NCBI RefSeq assembly: GCF_027920805.1
Contig: NZ_JANWOI010000005.1
Span: forward strand, 97,129-161,128
Length of the DNA stretch: 64,000 nucleotides
Origin: Govania unica
GTDB lineage: Bacteria > Pseudomonadota > Alphaproteobacteria > Sphingomonadales > Govanellaceae
Direction: 5' to 3'
Numbering within the stretch: the first letter of the stretch is position 1; the number at the start of each line of letters is the position of its first letter. This document shows, one piece after another, positions 39,547 to 49,562 of this stretch. The notes below the pieces were generated by a model, which saw nothing but the letters and a program-made list of their open reading frames with translations, made no database searches and had not been told where the DNA came from. Made by a program: the position numbers and the translations under genes.

Positions 39547-42500
39547 ATGACGGGCAAGCCTTCAGAACGCCGCAAATTCTGGATCGCGGCGGCGGGCGGG
39601 CTGGGCACGTTGGTGCTCTTGGCCCTTGTGGTGCCGCGCCTTATCGACTGGAACAGCTATAAGCCCGAGATCGAGACCCTGGCCTCGAAGGTGACCGATC
39701 GGTCGGTCCATGTGGACGGCCCGGTGGAGGTCGAACTGCTGCCGCTCCCGGTGGTGATCCTCAATAAACTGCGCATGGGCAACCTCCCCGGCGGCACCGC
39801 CGAGGAGATGGCGAGCGTCGAGCGCGTCGACGTGCGCATCGCCATTCTGCCGTTGTTCTTCGGCGAATTGTTTGTCAGCAAGGTCATTTTCGACAAGCCG
39901 GTGCTTCAGCTCGAAGTCTTGCCAAATGGCGAGGAAAACTGGCGGCTCGGCAAGAAAAAACAATATCTTCAGAAGGTTAGTGAACGAACGCCGGATCTTA
40001 AGCTCGATCGGTTCGCGGTCCGGGATGGCATTGTTTCCTATCGCGACTCCGTCCGCCATTGGCAGGAGAATGTCTCCGGGGTCACCTTCGAGCTTGAGGC
40101 CAAAAGCTTTGACGGGCCCTTCAAGGCTGGGGGCAGTCTGCTCTATCGGGCGGTGCCGATCCATTTTGACTTCACCATGAGCCGCAAGGGTGTCGGCGGC
40201 AAGACGCCGTTCAAGGGCACGCTCGGCTTTGCCCGCGCCACATTAGACACGAGCGGCATCGTCACCCTTGGCGAGGATCTGGCCTATACCGGCAATGCCA
40301 GCATCAAAAGCAGCAATGTGGGCGAGACCATGACGGCGCTGCAGATGCTGGCCGGGGCCACCGACGTTTCCGGGCTTTCCCTGTCGGAGCCGATGACGGC
40401 GGAGTTCCGGCTGACCGCCAGCGCCACCCGCATCGAGACCCGGGGGCTGACCCTGACCCTGGGCGAATCGAAAGGCAGCGGCCAGCTTTTGTTCGATCTG
40501 GGTGAGCAGCCACGGGCGGATATCGCGCTTAATTTTTCGACCATCGCCTCGGACGTGTTCCTTCAGGCCATGCCGCCCCGGGACGCGAAGTCGCCGCCGA
40601 TCACCCTTGCCGATATTTTCGACGCGCTTGATCCGGGGTCCATCGTCGGCGAAGTCACCTTGTCGGCGGACGAGATCCGTCAGGGCAAACAGGTGATCCG
40701 TCAGGCCGAAGTCAAGGTGTCGGCGGCCGAAGGCAAGGTCATCGTCAAGAAATTCCATGCCCTGCTGCCCGGCGGCTCGGACGTGGACGTGGCCGGGATT
40801 CTGACCACCGGCGAAGCGCCGCGCTTTGATGGCCGGATTGTCACCGCCTCGAACAATCTGCGCGTTCTTCTTGACTGGATGGATGTGGAGATCAAGGGCG
40901 TGCCGCCCGGACGGCTCACCGGCTTCGCCATTGCGAGCACGCTTGCGGTGGACCGGAGCGGCTATCGGTTCAGCGATGCGGTGTTTCGTCTCGATGATAT
41001 GATGGCGCGGGGTGAGGTGGTTTATGAACCCGGTGACGCGCCGGTGATTGGCGTGACGGCTCATGCCGATCGCCTCAGCCTGGGCAATTATCTCGCGCCG
41101 GGCAGTGATTGCGTCGGCGGTGGCTCGGATGACAATCTGAATGCGCGGGTTTTTGATGGCGCCCTGGCGCCGACGGACGGATTTGATGTGGGCAGCCTGA
41201 CGCTGACGCTCAAACTGACCGTCGATAAATTTTCCTGCCGGCCGATCACCGGCCATGCGGTGACCATCGATGCGAAGCTCACCGGTGGCCGGTTCGAGCT
41301 TGATCGTTTCAAGGCCCAGGATCTGCTCGGGCTCGCGGTCGATGGCAAGGGCCATATCGAAACCATTGCCAATCAGCCGCGGTTTGATTTTCATATGAGC
41401 GCCGAAGGGCAGTCGCTGGCCGGGCTTGGCACGGCGTTTCCCCAATTGCTGCCGATCAAGGCCGATAAGGCCGCTGGCAAGGTGTCGCTCAAAGGCAAGG
41501 TCGAAGGCACCCTTGATGAACTTCGTCTCAGCCTGGGCGGGCAGGCCGGGGCGGCGACGGTGACGGCCAAGGCCGAGCTCGGATTCACCAAACAAAAGCA
41601 TCGGGGTGGCCGTGGTCTGGTTGGCATGGCGGTTGAGGTCGCCGCCAAGGGGCCGAGCTTCGCCGCCTTCACCGATCAGTGGGATTTTGGTTTTGGCACT
41701 CCGGCGGCGGCGGATGATCATGCCTATGCGTTGACGGCGGGCTATCGCGGCACTTCGCAAAAGGCCGATGTGGATATCAAGGCGGCGCTGGCCGGGGCCA
41801 CGGTCACCCTGACCGGATCAACGCGGGAGCTGCGTGATACGCGGACCTATGAATTCGCGCTTTTGGTCAAAGGCGATGACGCACGCGCCTTCGTGCGCGG
41901 GCTCGGGTTTGATTTCGCGCGGGACGCGCGGGCTTTCGGGCCGATCGAGATGGCCGGGACCATTGTGAGCGATCCGCATACGATCGCGGTGCAAGCGCTG
42001 ACCGGCGATTTTGGCCCCTTGCAACTGACCGGCGGACTGGTGATCGGGCGCGGCGGGCCGCGCCCCCGCATCACTGGTGATCTCAAGGCCGGGGCGGTCG
42101 ATCTTGATCAACTGCTCGGCAGCGCGCCCAAACTTCCGGGAGAGCTCTGGTCGCGGGAGCCCTATCACCTCGATCTGTTCAAAAGCTTTGACGGCGATCT
42201 GCGCATCAGTGCCGAAAGCCTTGCGACCCAGGGCTTTCTGTTCGATCAGCCGCGCCTGACGCTGATGGTCGACAAGGGACGGATGGAAATTCGCCAACTG
42301 ACCGGCGGCCTGTTCGGCGGCACGGTTGCGCTCAATTACCTGATCGCGCCGCAGGGGGGCAGCACTCTGCCCGGCATCGGGCTTGGCTTCGCGCTCAAGA
42401 ATGCGTCTTTGCAGCAGCTGCTGGAGGCGACGTCGAATGTGAGCGGGCTGAGTGGCACCGTCACCCTGCAAGGCACGCTCGCCGGGCTTGGGGCCAATCC

Positions 42501-42978
42501 TTATGACCTTATGCGCGGGCTGCATGGGCAGATGAATTTTGCCATCGGTCCGGGCATCGTCTCCGGCCTTGATCTGCCGGGTCTCAACAGCAAACTCACG
42601 ACATTGCGGGAGAGCGCCGGTTATGGCGACCTGTTCGCCACAGCGCTGTCGAGCGGGGAGACCGAGCATCGTGGCATGACCGGCCAATTGGTGATGCGCA
42701 AGGGCGTTATCGGGCTCACTGAGACCACCATCCCGCTTGACGGCGGGCAGGCTGTGCTTGCTCTCAATGTGGATCTTCCGGCAAAGACTGTGTGGTCAAG
42801 CGGCCGTCTGCAACTGACCGACCATATGCCGCTTACGCCCATCGGCATGATTATTTCCGGGCCGCTCAGCAATCCGCAGATCCGCTATCTGAGCCGCGAC
42901 ATGCAGGCGCAGCGGGCCCGCCAGATCGGCCGCCCGCTCAATCCGGTCAAGCCGGTCGTGCCGCCGCCGGGCGGCTGA
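39547..42978 (+). CDS. AsmA-family envelope protein (inner-membrane anchored, lipid-transfer type)
   Basis: A 1,143-residue protein. One N-terminal membrane span (about 11-31, WIAAAGGLGTLVLLALVVP), then the AsmA signature DWNSYKPEIETLASKVTDRSVHVDGPVEVELLP. The rest is a very long repetitive beta-rich region of the bridge type, with a conserved C-terminal AsmA_2-like segment (LSGTVTLQGTLAGLGANPYDLMRGLHG...). AsmA-like proteins are thought to carry phospholipids across the periplasm. The ATG at 39547 is used because an earlier one at 39493 lacks a spaced ribosome site. Confidence 0.9.
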   Translation: MTGKPSERRKFWIAAAGGLGTLVLLALVVPRLIDWNSYKPEIETLASKVTDRSVHVDGPVEVELLPLPVVILNKLRMGNLPGGTAEEMASVERVDVRIAILPLFFGELFVSKVIFDKPVLQLEVLPNGEENWRLGKKKQYLQKVSERTPDLKLDRFAVRDGIVSYRDSVRHWQENVSGVTFELEAKSFDGPFKAGGSLLYRAVPIHFDFTMSRKGVGGKTPFKGTLGFARATLDTSGIVTLGEDLAYTGNASIKSSNVGETMTALQMLAGATDVSGLSLSEPMTAEFRLTASATRIETRGLTLTLGESKGSGQLLFDLGEQPRADIALNFSTIASDVFLQAMPPRDAKSPPITLADIFDALDPGSIVGEVTLSADEIRQGKQVIRQAEVKVSAAEGKVIVKKFHALLPGGSDVDVAGILTTGEAPRFDGRIVTASNNLRVLLDWMDVEIKGVPPGRLTGFAIASTLAVDRSGYRFSDAVFRLDDMMARGEVVYEPGDAPVIGVTAHADRLSLGNYLAPGSDCVGGGSDDNLNARVFDGALAPTDGFDVGSLTLTLKLTVDKFSCRPITGHAVTIDAKLTGGRFELDRFKAQDLLGLAVDGKGHIETIANQPRFDFHMSAEGQSLAGLGTAFPQLLPIKADKAAGKVSLKGKVEGTLDELRLSLGGQAGAATVTAKAELGFTKQKHRGGRGLVGMAVEVAAKGPSFAAFTDQWDFGFGTPAAADDHAYALTAGYRGTSQKADVDIKAALAGATVTLTGSTRELRDTRTYEFALLVKGDDARAFVRGLGFDFARDARAFGPIEMAGTIVSDPHTIAVQALTGDFGPLQLTGGLVIGRGGPRPRITGDLKAGAVDLDQLLGSAPKLPGELWSREPYHLDLFKSFDGDLRISAESLATQGFLFDQPRLTLMVDKGRMEIRQLTGGLFGGTVALNYLIAPQGGSTLPGIGLGFALKNASLQQLLEATSNVSGLSGTVTLQGTLAGLGANPYDLMRGLHGQMNFAIGPGIVSGLDLPGLNSKLTTLRESAGYGDLFATALSSGETEHRGMTGQLVMRKGVIGLTETTIPLDGGQAVLALNVDLPAKTVWSSGRLQLTDHMPLTPIGMIISGPLSNPQIRYLSRDMQAQRARQIGRPLNPVKPVVPPPGG

Positions 42979-42981
42979 GAT

Positions 42982-43230
42982 TTAAAATTGTACCGGGCCG
43001 AGCAGCGCGCGCTGTTCAAGCACAAAGACGCGGATGGCGCTTGAAAGATTGGAGCTGCGGGCTTCGTCGATATCGGCGATCAGCCGGTTGATCGACACGC
43101 CGCGGGTGCGGGCGATGGTCTGAAGCGCGTCCCAGAAGGCGGCCTCAAGGGAAATAGAGGTGCGATGCCCGGCCACGGTCACCGAATGTTTTTTCATGTC
43201 GGTTGGACGTATGGCCGGGCGCTCGCTCAT
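42982..43230 (-). CDS. Ribbon-helix-helix (RHH_4) domain protein
   Basis: An 82-residue protein. KHSVTVAGHRTSISLEAAFWDALQTIAR is the ribbon and first helix, RGVSINRLIADIDE the second; the tail is SSAIRVFVLEQRA. Proteins of this type are probable small DNA-binding regulators. It stands four bases downstream of the fumC stop in the same direction, an arrangement I recall from other Alphaproteobacteria. Function is unproven. Confidence 0.82.
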   Translation of the reverse strand: MSERPAIRPTDMKKHSVTVAGHRTSISLEAAFWDALQTIARTRGVSINRLIADIDEARSSNLSSAIRVFVLEQRALLGPVQF

Positions 43231-43234
43231 AGCA

Positions 43235-44659
43235 TTATGCCTTGGTCGGGGCTTTGTCCGGGCCCAACATGGTTTCGGGGCGGACCACGGCGTGGAAGCG
43301 TTCTTCGCTCACAAGCCCGAGATCCAGCGCCGATTCAAGCAGCGTCAGGCCCTTTTTATGGGCATGTTTGGCCACCTTGGCGGCATTGTCATAGCCGATT
43401 TCCGGGGCCAGCGCCGTCACCAGCATCAGCGAGCGGTTCATCAGATCGGCAATGCGCTGTTCGTCCGGGGTCGTGCCGGCAAGGCAGCGGTCGGTGAAGC
43501 TTTTCGCCCCGTCCGCCAGCAGTTTCAGCGACTGCAGCACGTTATAGACGATGACCGGCTTATAGACATTGAGCTCAAGATGCCCCTGGCTTCCGGCAAA
43601 GGTGACCGTGGTGTTGTTGCCCATGACCTGCGCCGCAAGCATGGTTAGCGCTTCCGCCTGGGTCGGGTTGACCTTGCCCGGCATGATCGACGAGCCGGGT
43701 TCGTTTTCCGGCAGCACCAGTTCGCCGATGCCGCAGCGTGGGCCCGAACCCATGAGACGGATGTCATTGGCGATCTTGGTGAAGGCGACGGCGATCACAT
43801 TCAACACGCCCGAGACTTCAACCATGGTGTCATGGGCGGCCAGCGCTTCGAACTTGTTGCGGGCGGTGACGAAGGGCAGTCCGGTGATCTTGGCGATTTC
43901 CTCGGCCACGGTGGTGTCGAAATGCTCAAGCGTGTTGAGCCCGGTGCCGACAGCCGTGCCGCCCTGCGCCAGTTCGTAAAGACGCGGCAGCGTGGCTTTC
44001 ACGCGCTCGATGGAGGCCGCGATCTGATGGGCGTAGCCAGAGAATTCCTGCCCGAGTGTCAAGGGCGTCGCATCCTGCATATGGGTGCGGCCGATCTTGA
44101 TGATATGGTTCCATTCCGTGGATTTCCGCAGCAGCGCAGCATGGAAATATTCAAGCGCGGGCAACAGCGTCCGGTTCACTTCGACGCCGACGGCCACATG
44201 CATGGCGGTGGGGAAGGTATCGTTTGAGGACTGCGAGCGGTTCACGTCGTCGTTCGGATGCACCGGCTTTTTCGTGCCCATGACGCCGCCCATCATTTCA
44301 ATGGCGCGGTTCGAGATGACTTCGTTAGCGTTCATGTTCGACTGGGTGCCCGAACCGGTCTGCCAGACCACCAGCGGGAAATTGTCGTCGAACTTGCCGT
44401 CGATCACTTCCTGAGCGGCAGCGGCCACGACGTCGCAGATGTCTTTATCAAGATTGCCAAGACGGTGGTTGGCAAGTGCCGCCGCCTTTTTGATGACGCC
44501 CAAAGCGCGCACGACCGGAATCGGCATAGTTTCGCCGCCGATCGGAAAGTTTTCGATCGACCGCTGGGTCTGAGCACCCCAGTAACGGTTGGCGGGAACG
44601 TCGATGGGGCCGAAGGTGTCGGTTTCGACACGGATGCCGGTATTGCCGGTGGTGGTCAT
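43235..44659 (-). CDS. fumC: Class II fumarate hydratase FumC
   Basis: A 474-residue TCA-cycle enzyme interconverting fumarate and malate, iron-independent. [43 protein letters not shown], and the signature [19 protein letters not shown] are present; active-site His is in [11 protein letters not shown]. Full length. RHH follows, sspB precedes. Confidence 0.98.
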   Translation of the reverse strand: MTTTGNTGIRVETDTFGPIDVPANRYWGAQTQRSIENFPIGGETMPIPVVRALGVIKKAAALANHRLGNLDKDICDVVAAAAQEVIDGKFDDNFPLVVWQTGSGTQSNMNANEVISNRAIEMMGGVMGTKKPVHPNDDVNRSQSSNDTFPTAMHVAVGVEVNRTLLPALEYFHAALLRKSTEWNHIIKIGRTHMQDATPLTLGQEFSGYAHQIAASIERVKATLPRLYELAQGGTAVGTGLNTLEHFDTTVAEEIAKITGLPFVTARNKFEALAAHDTMVEVSGVLNVIAVAFTKIANDIRLMGSGPRCGIGELVLPENEPGSSIMPGKVNPTQAEALTMLAAQVMGNNTTVTFAGSQGHLELNVYKPVIVYNVLQSLKLLADGAKSFTDRCLAGTTPDEQRIADLMNRSLMLVTALAPEIGYDNAAKVAKHAHKKGLTLLESALDLGLVSEERFHAVVRPETMLGPDKAPTKA

Positions 44660-44747
44660 GCCTCGATCTCCTCTGTGGGCAGAGCGCTGCCAGACGAAAT
44701 TTGCGAGTAACCCCGCAACAGTCTGACAGGCCTATCGAGGCGAGGTC

Positions 44748-45260
44748 TTACTTTTTTTTGCGGAAGGCGTCCAGTGCAACGACGTTTGCTTCGCCAGATG
44801 CGGGGCCCGCATCATTGGGGGCGGTGGTATCGGCGCTGATTTTATGCACGCCATCCGACTCGAGGCCGAGTGCGTCCGCCTCGTCATCCGCCTTGTCTTC
44901 CGGGCGTTGACGCTGGAACTGCAGGCCGAATTCGACCGAAGGATCGAGGAAACCGGTCACAGCGGCAAACGGGATATGCAGGATCGCCGGTTTGCGGTTG
45001 AAGCTCAGGCCGACCTGAAAGAACTCTTCCTCGACCTTGAGATCCCAGAACTGATTCTGCAGGACGATGGTCATTTCGTCCTTATAACGTTCCTTGAGGA
45101 AAGCCGGGATATCGACGCCCGGATGGTCGGTGCGAAAGGCGATGTAAAAATGATGGGCGCCCGAAAGGCCAAACTTCGCCGTATCTTGCATGACTTTGCG
45201 CACGACACCGAGTAGCGCGTTTTGCACCATCTCGTCATAGGGTATGCGCTGTTCCGTCAT
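44748..45260 (-). CDS. sspB: ClpXP protease adaptor SspB (alphaproteobacterial type)
   Basis: A 170-residue adaptor that delivers ssrA-tagged and other substrates to ClpXP. The folded domain (about 1-120: IPYDEMVQNALLGVVRKVM, HHFYIAFRTDHPGVDIP, MTIVLQNQFWDLKV) is followed by an acidic flexible linker and the C-terminal ClpX-binding tail NVVALDAFRKKK. The ATG at 45260 (GGAAG upstream) removes a 20-residue extension not conserved in the family. Confidence 0.94.
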   Translation of the reverse strand: MTEQRIPYDEMVQNALLGVVRKVMQDTAKFGLSGAHHFYIAFRTDHPGVDIPAFLKERYKDEMTIVLQNQFWDLKVEEEFFQVGLSFNRKPAILHIPFAAVTGFLDPSVEFGLQFQRQRPEDKADDEADALGLESDGVHKISADTTAPNDAGPASGEANVVALDAFRKKK

Positions 45261-45416
45261 CGATCTTCCAAACCTCTCCCAATCATGGGATTCTTTATAA
45301 GAATAGTAGCTTAGTGCCATTAATATTTAAAACCTGTGACAATTTATATACTGTTCCGTCAGCTATCGCGAGTCACAAAATGCCGCAAAATGCGCAGCTC
45401 AGGAGGTCGCCCTAAA

Positions 45417-46409
45417 ATGATGAAAGCCATACTCTGCCAGTCGTTTAGCGAACCCGAAGCCCTGGTTTATGCCGAGGTGCCGTCGCCGGTCCTTGGCGTG
45501 GGTCAGGTGCGCATCGGCGTTCATGCGTCAGGCGTCAATTTCCCGGACACCCTGATTATCCGCGGTAAATACCAGTTCAAACCGCCGTTTCCGTTCTCAC
45601 CCGGCGGAGAAGCCGCGGGCGTTGTGCTTGAGGTCGGGGCAGGTGTAACAGCTGTGAACGTCGGTGACCGTGTGGCCGCCACGGCGATTTCGGGCGGTTA
45701 TGCCGAGGAAATGCTGGTGTCGCAGGCGGAAGTCACAAAGCTTCCCGGTAACATGAGTTTTGTGCAGGCGGCAGGGCTCCTTGTCACCTATGGCACGAGC
45801 TATCACGCGCTGGTGGACCGCGCCAATATTCAGCCGGGTGAAACGCTTCTGGTGTTAGGTGCGGCAGGCGGCGTCGGTCTGGCCGCCGTGCAGATCGGCA
45901 AAGCGCTTGGGGCGCGGGTGATCGCGGTGGCCTCCACCGACGACAAACTCGCCCTCGCGCGCGAGAACGGCGCTGATGAAGCCATCAATTACAGCACCGA
46001 GGATTTGAAGGAACGTGTGCGTGCGCTCACCAATGGTCAGGGCGCGGACGTGATTTATGACGCCGTAGGCGGCAAGGCCACGGACGCCGTCATGAGCGCC
46101 ATCAACTGGAAAGGCCGTCTGCTGGTGGTCGGCTTCGCGAGCGGCGACATACCGTCGGTCGCCCTCAACCGCGTGCTGCTCAAGGGCTGCGATATTCTCG
46201 GCGTATTCTGGGGCGCCCATGTTGCCCGCGAGCCTGAGAAAAGCGCGGCCAACACTGCAGCTCTCATGCGCTTGTTCGAGGACGGCAAGATCACGCCGAT
46301 CGTCTCCTCAACCTACCCACTGCGCGATGCAGCCAAAGCCATGCGAGACATCGAAAACCGCAAGGCCAAGGGGAAGATCGTCCTGGTCACCGATCGCGAG
46401 CAGGCCTGA
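45417..46409 (+). CDS. NADPH:quinone oxidoreductase-type (zeta-crystallin-like) medium-chain dehydrogenase
   Basis: A 330-residue enzyme of the quinone oxidoreductase family. VHASGVNFPDTLIIRGKYQFKPPFPFSPGGEAAGVV is the N-terminal substrate region, lacking zinc ligands; LLVLGAAGGVGLAAVQIGKALGARVIAVAS is the NADPH-binding fold. The AGGAGG site lies 10 bases before paired ATG codons at 45417 and 45420. Substrate is unknown. Confidence 0.87.
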   Translation: MMKAILCQSFSEPEALVYAEVPSPVLGVGQVRIGVHASGVNFPDTLIIRGKYQFKPPFPFSPGGEAAGVVLEVGAGVTAVNVGDRVAATAISGGYAEEMLVSQAEVTKLPGNMSFVQAAGLLVTYGTSYHALVDRANIQPGETLLVLGAAGGVGLAAVQIGKALGARVIAVASTDDKLALARENGADEAINYSTEDLKERVRALTNGQGADVIYDAVGGKATDAVMSAINWKGRLLVVGFASGDIPSVALNRVLLKGCDILGVFWGAHVAREPEKSAANTAALMRLFEDGKITPIVSSTYPLRDAAKAMRDIENRKAKGKIVLVTDREQA

Positions 46410-46428
46410 TAGGCTGGACACACCTACC

Positions 46429-46817
46429 CATATTGTCATACCCGGGCTTGACCCGGGTATCCATGCCTCCATCGGTGTTACTGTGGCCAGATGGATTGCC
46501 GGGTCAAGCCCGGCAATGACAGTTTTTAGATTGTTGGTGCAGGTTTTTTTGATTGTCGTTACAGACTTTTCCCTCATACCCATATTGTCATACCCGGGCT
46601 TGACCCGGGTATCCATGCCTCCACCGGCATTACGGTAGCCAGATGGATTGCCGGGTCAAGCCCGGCAATGACAGGTTTTTTTGGATTGTCGGTGCAGGCT
46701 TTTTGATTGCCGCTACAGACTTTTCCCTCACACTCACATTGTCATACCCGGGCTTGACCCGGGTATCCATGTCTCCACTGGCATTACGGTGGCCTGATGG
46801 ATTGCCCGGCAATGACA
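46429..46817. repeat. Threefold tandem array of a 152-154 bp unit built from REP-like palindromes
   Basis: Unit starts are visible as ATTGTCATACCCGGG at 46432, 46584 and 46738. Each unit has two palindromes: TACCCGGGcttgaCCCGGGTA and, inverted, the TTGCCGGG type, plus a T-rich tail (TTTTTGATTGnCGnTACAGAC). The third unit is short: its second palindrome has lost the GGGTCAAG part. The array fills the gap between the convergent oxidoreductase and peptidase genes, which contains no gene. Confidence 0.9.
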
Positions 46818-46834
46818 TGCGTTTTGTGGGCAGC

Positions 46835-49093
46835 TTACTTGCCCATTTTCTGGTCCAGGAAATCAAACATCGTTTCGTACAGATGTTCCTGCACCACCGG
46901 CTCGCGGGGGGAGTGGGTCATTCCGGGGTAGGTCATGAGGGCGAAGGGGTGGCTGCTTTGTTGCAGTGCCGCCATCAGCTTGGTTGAATTTGTAAACAGC
47001 ACATTGTCATCGGCCATGCCGTGAATAAGCAGCAAGGGCGCTTTCATGTGGTCGAGCTCGGGGTAGACCGAGCTTTTGTCGTAAGCCGCAGCGTTATCCT
47101 GCGGCTGGCCCATGAAGCGTTCGGTGTAATGGCTGTCATAGAGCCGCCAATCGGTGACCGGCGCGCCGGAGATGGCGGCGCGCAAGCCGTCGCCGGCTGC
47201 TTCGGCGATTTTAAGGGACATATAGCCGCCATAGCTCCAGCCAAACACGGCGACGCGGGTGGGGTCGATGTCAGGGCGGGCCTTGAGCCAGGCGATGCCA
47301 GCCAACTGGTCCTGGACCTCGACACTGCCGAGATTGTGATAGATCGGAGTTTCAAAGGCTTTGCCGCGCCGTGCACTGCCGCGATTATCGAGCATGAACA
47401 CCGCATAACCCCGCGCGAGTGCCACTTGCTGCCATAACGGCCCCCAGGAATTGGTGACCAGTTGAAATCCCGGGCCACCATAAACATGCACAAGCACCGG
47501 CACGCGCTGCCCGGGCTTCAGGCCGCGCGGCATCAGCAGGCGGTAATACAGCTCGGTGCCGTCGGCAGCGCGGATGCTGCCGAACTGCGGCGGCACATGG
47601 CTGGCGTTATAGGCGCTATAGGGATGCGACGGGGTGATGCGGCCATCGGACAGAATGCTCGGGGAGCCGCCATCGGTCGGCCGCAAGGTGACGAGATAGG
47701 GCACCGCCGGGCTGGTGTAGCGGTCGATCACCTGCTTGCCGTCCGATGAAAAGGCCAGACTGTGCATTCCGGCATCAAGCGTCAGTCGCTGCGGCTTATC
47801 ATCGGTTTTGGCATCGAGATCGACCGAATACAGATGACGTTCGCGCGGGTCCTGCTCATAGCCTTCCACATAAAGTTTACCGGCGATTTCATCGACGCTG
47901 ACCATATGGTCCACGAACAGCGACATGGGGGTCAGTGCGCCTTCGAGCTTGCCGTCCTTGCCATAGCGGTAAATGCGATGCGGGCCGTCACGGTCGGAGC
48001 CCCAAAGTAGCGCCGGGGTCGTGGTCAGTTCGATCAGGTCATTGTGGAGATCGACCCAGGTATCTGACGTTTCATGAATAAGAGTGCCGTGGCTCTGCGC
48101 GTTTTTGTCATAGAGCAGCACATCGACCGTTTTCTGATCGCGGTTTTGCCGGGTGACCAGAAGCCCGCTGCTGTCAGAAAGCCATTTAATGCGCGCGAGG
48201 TAAAAATCCGCAGCAGCGCCAATATCGGATGTGAGATCAAGCCATTGCTGTTTGCCGGATTTCACATCGATCAGCGCAAGGCGCAGCCGCACATTGGGTT
48301 TGCCTGCTTGCGGATAGGGTTCGTGATTGATGCGCCAGTCATCAGCAAGAATTTCATAGCGGGACTGCAGCGGCACGGGGCGGCTGTCCACTTCGATGAC
48401 GGCGATCATGCGCCCGTCCGGCGACCACCAGAATCCGGTCTCGCGGCCGATTTCTTCGGCGGCGACGAACTCAGCGACGCCATAGCGCAGCAGCGGGTCC
48501 TTGGATTTGGTCAGCCGTTTGGTTTTGCGGTCGGTGAGATCGAGCACAAAAAGATCGTTGCCGGATACATAGGCGAGCTTGCCTCCCTTGAGTGACAAGG
48601 CCGCGTTGCTCATGTCGCCGCCACTCTCAGCCGCGCTCACGGGTTCGAGGGCATTGCTGGTCAGGCGGTACAGCTGAACCTGACCGTTCCAGGGAAACAT
48701 CACGGCGTCGCTTGCGGGGGACCAGTCGAAACTGACAATGCCGCTGGCCATGACGCGGGTCCGTTCGCGGCGGGCGCGTTCATCGTCGGTCAGCGCCCCG
48801 GCCGGGGCGGCGGTGAGGCTTGCCGCCGCGACTACCAGTTTCTGTTCCTTGCTGGCGACGTCATAGAGCCAGAGATCATAGCGCCGTGGTTCGCTGTCGC
48901 TGCCCTTGAGATATGCGATCTTGCTGCTGTCCGGCGAAAATTTCATGGCTCCCGTTTGCGGGCCATCGAGGCCCGGTGCGGCAAAGAGGCGTTTGAAGCT
49001 CAGGCCATCTTCGGCGGCAAGAACGGGTTGCGCGGCGCTGAGGACAAGCCCGGACAGCAGGATGAGATGCAGGAATTTTCGGGTTGCGAGCAT
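46835..49093 (-). CDS. Secreted S9 family peptidase (dipeptidyl-peptidase IV type)
   Basis: A 752-residue serine peptidase with a signal peptide (MLATRKFLHLILLSGLVLSAAQPVLA). The beta-propeller (about 30-480) carries the double-Glu helix VAEFVAAEEIGRETG that anchors substrate N-termini in DPP IV. The alpha/beta hydrolase domain has Ser620 in FGWSYGGYM, Asp in HGMADDN and His in PGMTHSP. It trims Xaa-Pro/Ala dipeptides, probably in the periplasm for peptide uptake. Confidence 0.93.
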   Translation of the reverse strand: MLATRKFLHLILLSGLVLSAAQPVLAAEDGLSFKRLFAAPGLDGPQTGAMKFSPDSSKIAYLKGSDSEPRRYDLWLYDVASKEQKLVVAAASLTAAPAGALTDDERARRERTRVMASGIVSFDWSPASDAVMFPWNGQVQLYRLTSNALEPVSAAESGGDMSNAALSLKGGKLAYVSGNDLFVLDLTDRKTKRLTKSKDPLLRYGVAEFVAAEEIGRETGFWWSPDGRMIAVIEVDSRPVPLQSRYEILADDWRINHEPYPQAGKPNVRLRLALIDVKSGKQQWLDLTSDIGAAADFYLARIKWLSDSSGLLVTRQNRDQKTVDVLLYDKNAQSHGTLIHETSDTWVDLHNDLIELTTTPALLWGSDRDGPHRIYRYGKDGKLEGALTPMSLFVDHMVSVDEIAGKLYVEGYEQDPRERHLYSVDLDAKTDDKPQRLTLDAGMHSLAFSSDGKQVIDRYTSPAVPYLVTLRPTDGGSPSILSDGRITPSHPYSAYNASHVPPQFGSIRAADGTELYYRLLMPRGLKPGQRVPVLVHVYGGPGFQLVTNSWGPLWQQVALARGYAVFMLDNRGSARRGKAFETPIYHNLGSVEVQDQLAGIAWLKARPDIDPTRVAVFGWSYGGYMSLKIAEAAGDGLRAAISGAPVTDWRLYDSHYTERFMGQPQDNAAAYDKSSVYPELDHMKAPLLLIHGMADDNVLFTNSTKLMAALQQSSHPFALMTYPGMTHSPREPVVQEHLYETMFDFLDQKMGK

Positions 49094-49139
49094 GAAGCAA
49101 AATCTTTCGGAACATCAAAGGGCAGTTTGGAAAGTTCGA

Positions 49140-49550
49140 TTACGGGATTTCGTGCGGCGACGTCGGGCGTGTCGGCAAGGGATAAAGCATGGCCTTGATC
49201 GGTTTTCCCGTGCGCACTTCATAGATCACGAGACCGGCAATATCGGCTGGCACTTTGATCGTCAGATCAAAGCGGTGAATGCGATAGTCCTGCGAACACA
49301 TGCCGCCTGCGATATTGATTTTGATGGTGGCCGCCAGGGCATTGGCGATGGGTGGAGCCCCTTCCGGGGTGATTTCGCGGATGTCCACGGGTTGATGGCA
49401 TCCGTTGGGCAGAGCGACCCGCGCCGTCACCGCGAGCCGGGTCGGCGACCGCCATTCCAGCTGCACGCCTTCGCTGTTCGGGTCATCGGCAGCATGGGCC
49501 GAGGTGAGCAGAGCGGCGACGAGGGCCAGACTGGACAACAGGTTGCGCAT
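49140..49550 (-). CDS. Secreted hypothetical protein
   Basis: A 136-residue protein with signal peptide (MRNLLSSLALVAALLTSAHA). The mature part resembles a small beta sandwich with two cysteines (NGCHQPVDI, GGMCSQDY) that may form a disulfide. No family recognised. The start of the FAD-linked dehydrogenase lies upstream, 12 bp separating the two genes, so they are likely an operon. Confidence 0.7.
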   Translation of the reverse strand: MRNLLSSLALVAALLTSAHAADDPNSEGVQLEWRSPTRLAVTARVALPNGCHQPVDIREITPEGAPPIANALAATIKINIAGGMCSQDYRIHRFDLTIKVPADIAGLVIYEVRTGKPIKAMLYPLPTRPTSPHEIP

Positions 49551-49562
49551 GGGGCTTTCCTA

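Noticed and set aside
46429..46817. CRISPR array or insertion sequence
   Set aside because: Units of 152-154 bp without unique spacers, no transposase frame; it is a tandem REP array.
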